6,049 nucleotides of DNA, from the NCBI GenBank assembly GCA_016207545.1, contig JACQPO010000056.1, forward strand, positions 1 through 6,049, in the 5' to 3' direction. A program made the position numbers and the translations under genes. The notes under the pieces are model-generated. The model was not told where the DNA came from, made no database searches, and was given only the letters and a program-made list of their open reading frames with translations. Positions within the stretch are counted from its first letter, which is position 1. Each line of letters starts with the position of its first letter. Positions 4,682-6,049 of this stretch are shown piece by piece. Origin of the DNA: Methanobacteriota archaeon (GTDB lineage Archaea; Thermoplasmatota; Thermoplasmata; RBG-16-68-12; EA-27).

Positions 4682-4701
4682 GTAGATTTACAGCAAACTA
4701 C
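4682..4701. promoter_or_regulatory. Candidate VapB operator, imperfect dyad between TATA and start
   Basis: GTAGATT and AACTAC form inverted arms (GTAGnTT, six bases, AAnCTAC), with six of seven positions paired. It sits between the TATA-like element (about 4702-4708) and the vapB GTG, where a repressor would block transcription. Binding is inferred. Confidence 0.45.
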
Positions 4702-4709
4702 ATAAAGTT
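4701..4709 (-). promoter_or_regulatory. TATA box of vapBC
   Basis: On the minus strand AACTTTATG lies about 30 nt before the vapB GTG and just past the NIF3 stop (4726). It indicates that vapBC has its own promoter rather than depending on the upstream NIF3 gene. Confidence 0.5.
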
Positions 4710-4725
4710 ATGGCACTGGCCAGCC

Positions 4726-5556
4726 TCACGCCTCGACGACGCCGCTCACACACGCCACGTGAAGCCCGCGCTCGCGGAGCTCGCGGACGAGCACGTTGAT
4801 CCCGACGCTGTCCGAGGCCACGTGGCCCGTCACGAGGAGGTTCTTCCCGCCGCGGGCGCCGAACTCGTCGTGGAGCCTCTTCAGATGGCCCGCGTCCACA
4901 TGGATGTACACGACCGTGTCAATCCCGTGGCGGAACGCGGCGGCAGCGACGGGGTGCCCGCCGTTCGTCCCCGCCCCATGGAGGACGACGAACTTCCCGA
5001 GCGGGTTGCCCGGTCGGCCCATGCGGATCGCAATCTTCGTTTCCGCCTTCCGGAATTCGGGGAGCGTGCCGAGGGCCTTCACCGCATCCGCGACCGTGCT
5101 CCGCTTCCGGACGTGCGCCCGGAGGGTCTCGTCCATGACGCGTCGACCGATCTCGTCGCACGGGTTGTGGATGCTCATGAGCGGGATCCCGAGGAGGCGG
5201 GCGTAGCTCGGGACGTGGTCGTAATTCGTCGCGTGGACGCGAGGGGCGTGTTCCGCCTGCATCGCACGGACGGCCGCCTCCGCGGCTGCCTTCGGGACGC
5301 CCGCGCGTCGCAGGTTCACCGTGTGCCTCTCGAACACGTTCAGGATGCCGAGGGAGGCCTTGCCGCCAACGGGATGGTGGGCAATCACGAGGTCGTACCC
5401 GAGGGCCTTCGCCGCCAACAGCGTCCCGACGTCCGCGTCGATCCCGAACAGGGCGCGACGCACGTCGGCGGACGGCACGTAGATCTCGCTGTCCGCAGGG
5501 ACCTCCTTCTGGCGGGCGAGCGTCACGGCCAGGTCCATGATCGCCTCGGTGTCCAT
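4726..5556 (-). CDS. NIF3/DUF34-family metal-binding protein (GTP cyclohydrolase I type 2-like)
   Basis: The 276-aa protein matches the archaeal NIF3-like form. MDTEAIMDLAV opens the chain, then VRRALFGIDADVGTLL and GYDLVIAHHPVG with the His60-His61 metal motif, a middle part with HATNYDHVPSYARLLGIPLM and NPCDEIGRR, then VLHGAGTNGG (191-200) and the C-terminal LVTGHVASDSVGINVL (241-256) with His245. Most NIF3 proteins carry a Glu a few residues after that His; here Asp249 takes the place. The family binds two metals; its physiological substrate is not settled, and GTP cyclohydrolase and phosphodiesterase-like activities have been proposed. I chose ATG 5554-5556 because homolog-like MDxxxIMDLA starts there; an ATG at 5538 with a GAGG before it is the alternative. 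It lies 38 nt downstream of the CARF-like regulator on the same strand. Confidence 0.87.
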   Translation of the reverse strand: MDTEAIMDLAVTLARQKEVPADSEIYVPSADVRRALFGIDADVGTLLAAKALGYDLVIAHHPVGGKASLGILNVFERHTVNLRRAGVPKAAAEAAVRAMQAEHAPRVHATNYDHVPSYARLLGIPLMSIHNPCDEIGRRVMDETLRAHVRKRSTVADAVKALGTLPEFRKAETKIAIRMGRPGNPLGKFVVLHGAGTNGGHPVAAAAFRHGIDTVVYIHVDAGHLKRLHDEFGARGGKNLLVTGHVASDSVGINVLVRELRERGLHVACVSGVVEA

Positions 5557-5594
5557 GCGGGCGGCATGCCCGGTCGCCGCAAAAGGGTTGCGCG

Positions 5595-6049
5595 CTACGC
5601 CTTCTTCTTCGCCGGCTCTCGGTCCGGCTGCCCGATCAGGAGGAGCCGGCCCATCTGCGTGAGGGAGATCACGAGCCGGCCCTGCCGGGCGCGGTCGATC
5701 CCCACGAGCCCGAGCTCCTCGAGCCCCTTGCTGTCCCGCCCCCCGCGGATGTGGTAGCTGAGGAGGGATTTCTCGATTCCCGACGCTTCGCTCAAGTTGT
5801 TGAGGGAGTCGACGGACCCGCCGAGCCTGTCCAGGGCCTTGAGGATCGCAATCTTGCTCTCCGACACGATCTCCGCATAGGAGAACTTGAGCACGGGGAG
5901 CATGTGGGCGCGGTCGCCTTCCACGTAGTACGCCTTGATGCCGTTCACGAACGCGGCGCTGATCGCGCCGCACGTCATGAGCTTCCGGCCGGAGGACACG
6001 TTGATCAAGACGTCGTCGTACCGCACCTGTGCCTCCCGCAGAATCAGGG
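5595..6049 (-). CDS. CARF-like domain plus winged-helix regulator (HFX_2341/DUF6293-like), 5' cut by window
   Basis: The frame is open to the right edge (preceding residues LILREAQ), so the GTG at 6024-6026 is probably internal. From that GTG, residues 1-45 are the end of a Rossmann-like sensor: DDVLINVSSGRKLMTCGAIS (4-23; the N-x-S-S-G-x-K loop corresponds to the nucleotide-binding TGGTK-type motif of CARF domains), then GIKAYYVEGD. Residues about 52-135 form a winged helix: ESKIAILKALDRLGG, NNLSEASGIEKSLLSYHI (recognition helix), and a wing LGLVGIDRARQGRLVISLT. The tail is Lys-rich. CARF domains of CRISPR systems bind cyclic oligoadenylates; this family also occurs outside CRISPR loci, with ligands unknown. 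No cas gene is in view. It is likely cotranscribed with NIF3. The CARF link is by motif and could be a related Rossmann sensor. Confidence 0.75.
   Translation of the reverse strand, partial: LILREAQVRYDDVLINVSSGRKLMTCGAISAAFVNGIKAYYVEGDRAHMLPVLKFSYAEIVSESKIAILKALDRLGGSVDSLNNLSEASGIEKSLLSYHIRGGRDSKGLEELGLVGIDRARQGRLVISLTQMGRLLLIGQPDREPAKKKA

Noticed and set aside
4759..5757. 332-codon plus-strand frame opposite NIF3
   Set aside because: Antisense shadow of NIF3 and the regulator; no family features and Arg/Val-rich composition.
4726..5973. N-terminal extension of the NIF3 frame to 5973
   Set aside because: The extra 139 residues are the out-of-frame shadow of the CARF-like regulator gene; NIF3 similarity begins at ATG 5556.

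Overview
The window is a high-GC piece of an archaeal chromosome, most likely from an uncultivated Thermoplasmatota-type euryarchaeote. This placement is inferred. It rests on archaeal box A (TATA) elements about 25-30 nt upstream of start codons, several of which imply leaderless or nearly leaderless messages, and on archaeal-style regulators: a CARF-like domain fused to a winged helix, a winged helix paired with an Sm-like protein, and HxlR. No rRNA, tRNA or CRISPR array is visible.

Region 1 (1-1430) looks like a thiol/iron-sulfur neighbourhood. It begins with the C-terminal part of a CcdA-type thiol-disulfide membrane protein. An HxlR regulator converges on it. Divergent from the HxlR gene, and sharing its TATA core, is a very small cysteine-rich ORF (38 aa, six Cys within ten residues). 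That ORF is followed, in the same frame and after a TGA, by an A-type (IscA/HesB-like) protein that lacks the usual first cysteine.

Region 2 (1435-2189, minus strand) is a tightly coupled pair: a winged-helix regulator, then a 92-aa protein resembling an Sm-like barrel. The Shine-Dalgarno of the second gene overlaps the stop of the first.

Region 3 (2190-4045) is accessory and decayed. It holds a degenerate gene for a small HMG-box-like protein with no proper start or stop, an 11-bp tandem repeat, an RHS/YD-repeat protein fragment missing both its N-terminal core and its toxin tip, and a hicB-hicA toxin-antitoxin pair in which each gene carries a one-base frameshift and hicA is truncated. The stretch 2572-2847 holds no convincing gene, only a TATA-like site and the repeat. 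The stretch 2190-2310 holds nothing I can name.

Region 4 (4039-6049, all minus strand) reads, in transcription order: a CARF-like plus winged-helix regulator (cut by the window edge), a NIF3/DUF34 metal-binding protein 38 nt downstream, then an apparently intact vapBC module with its own TATA and a candidate operator. The vapBC and broken hicBA pairs are convergent.
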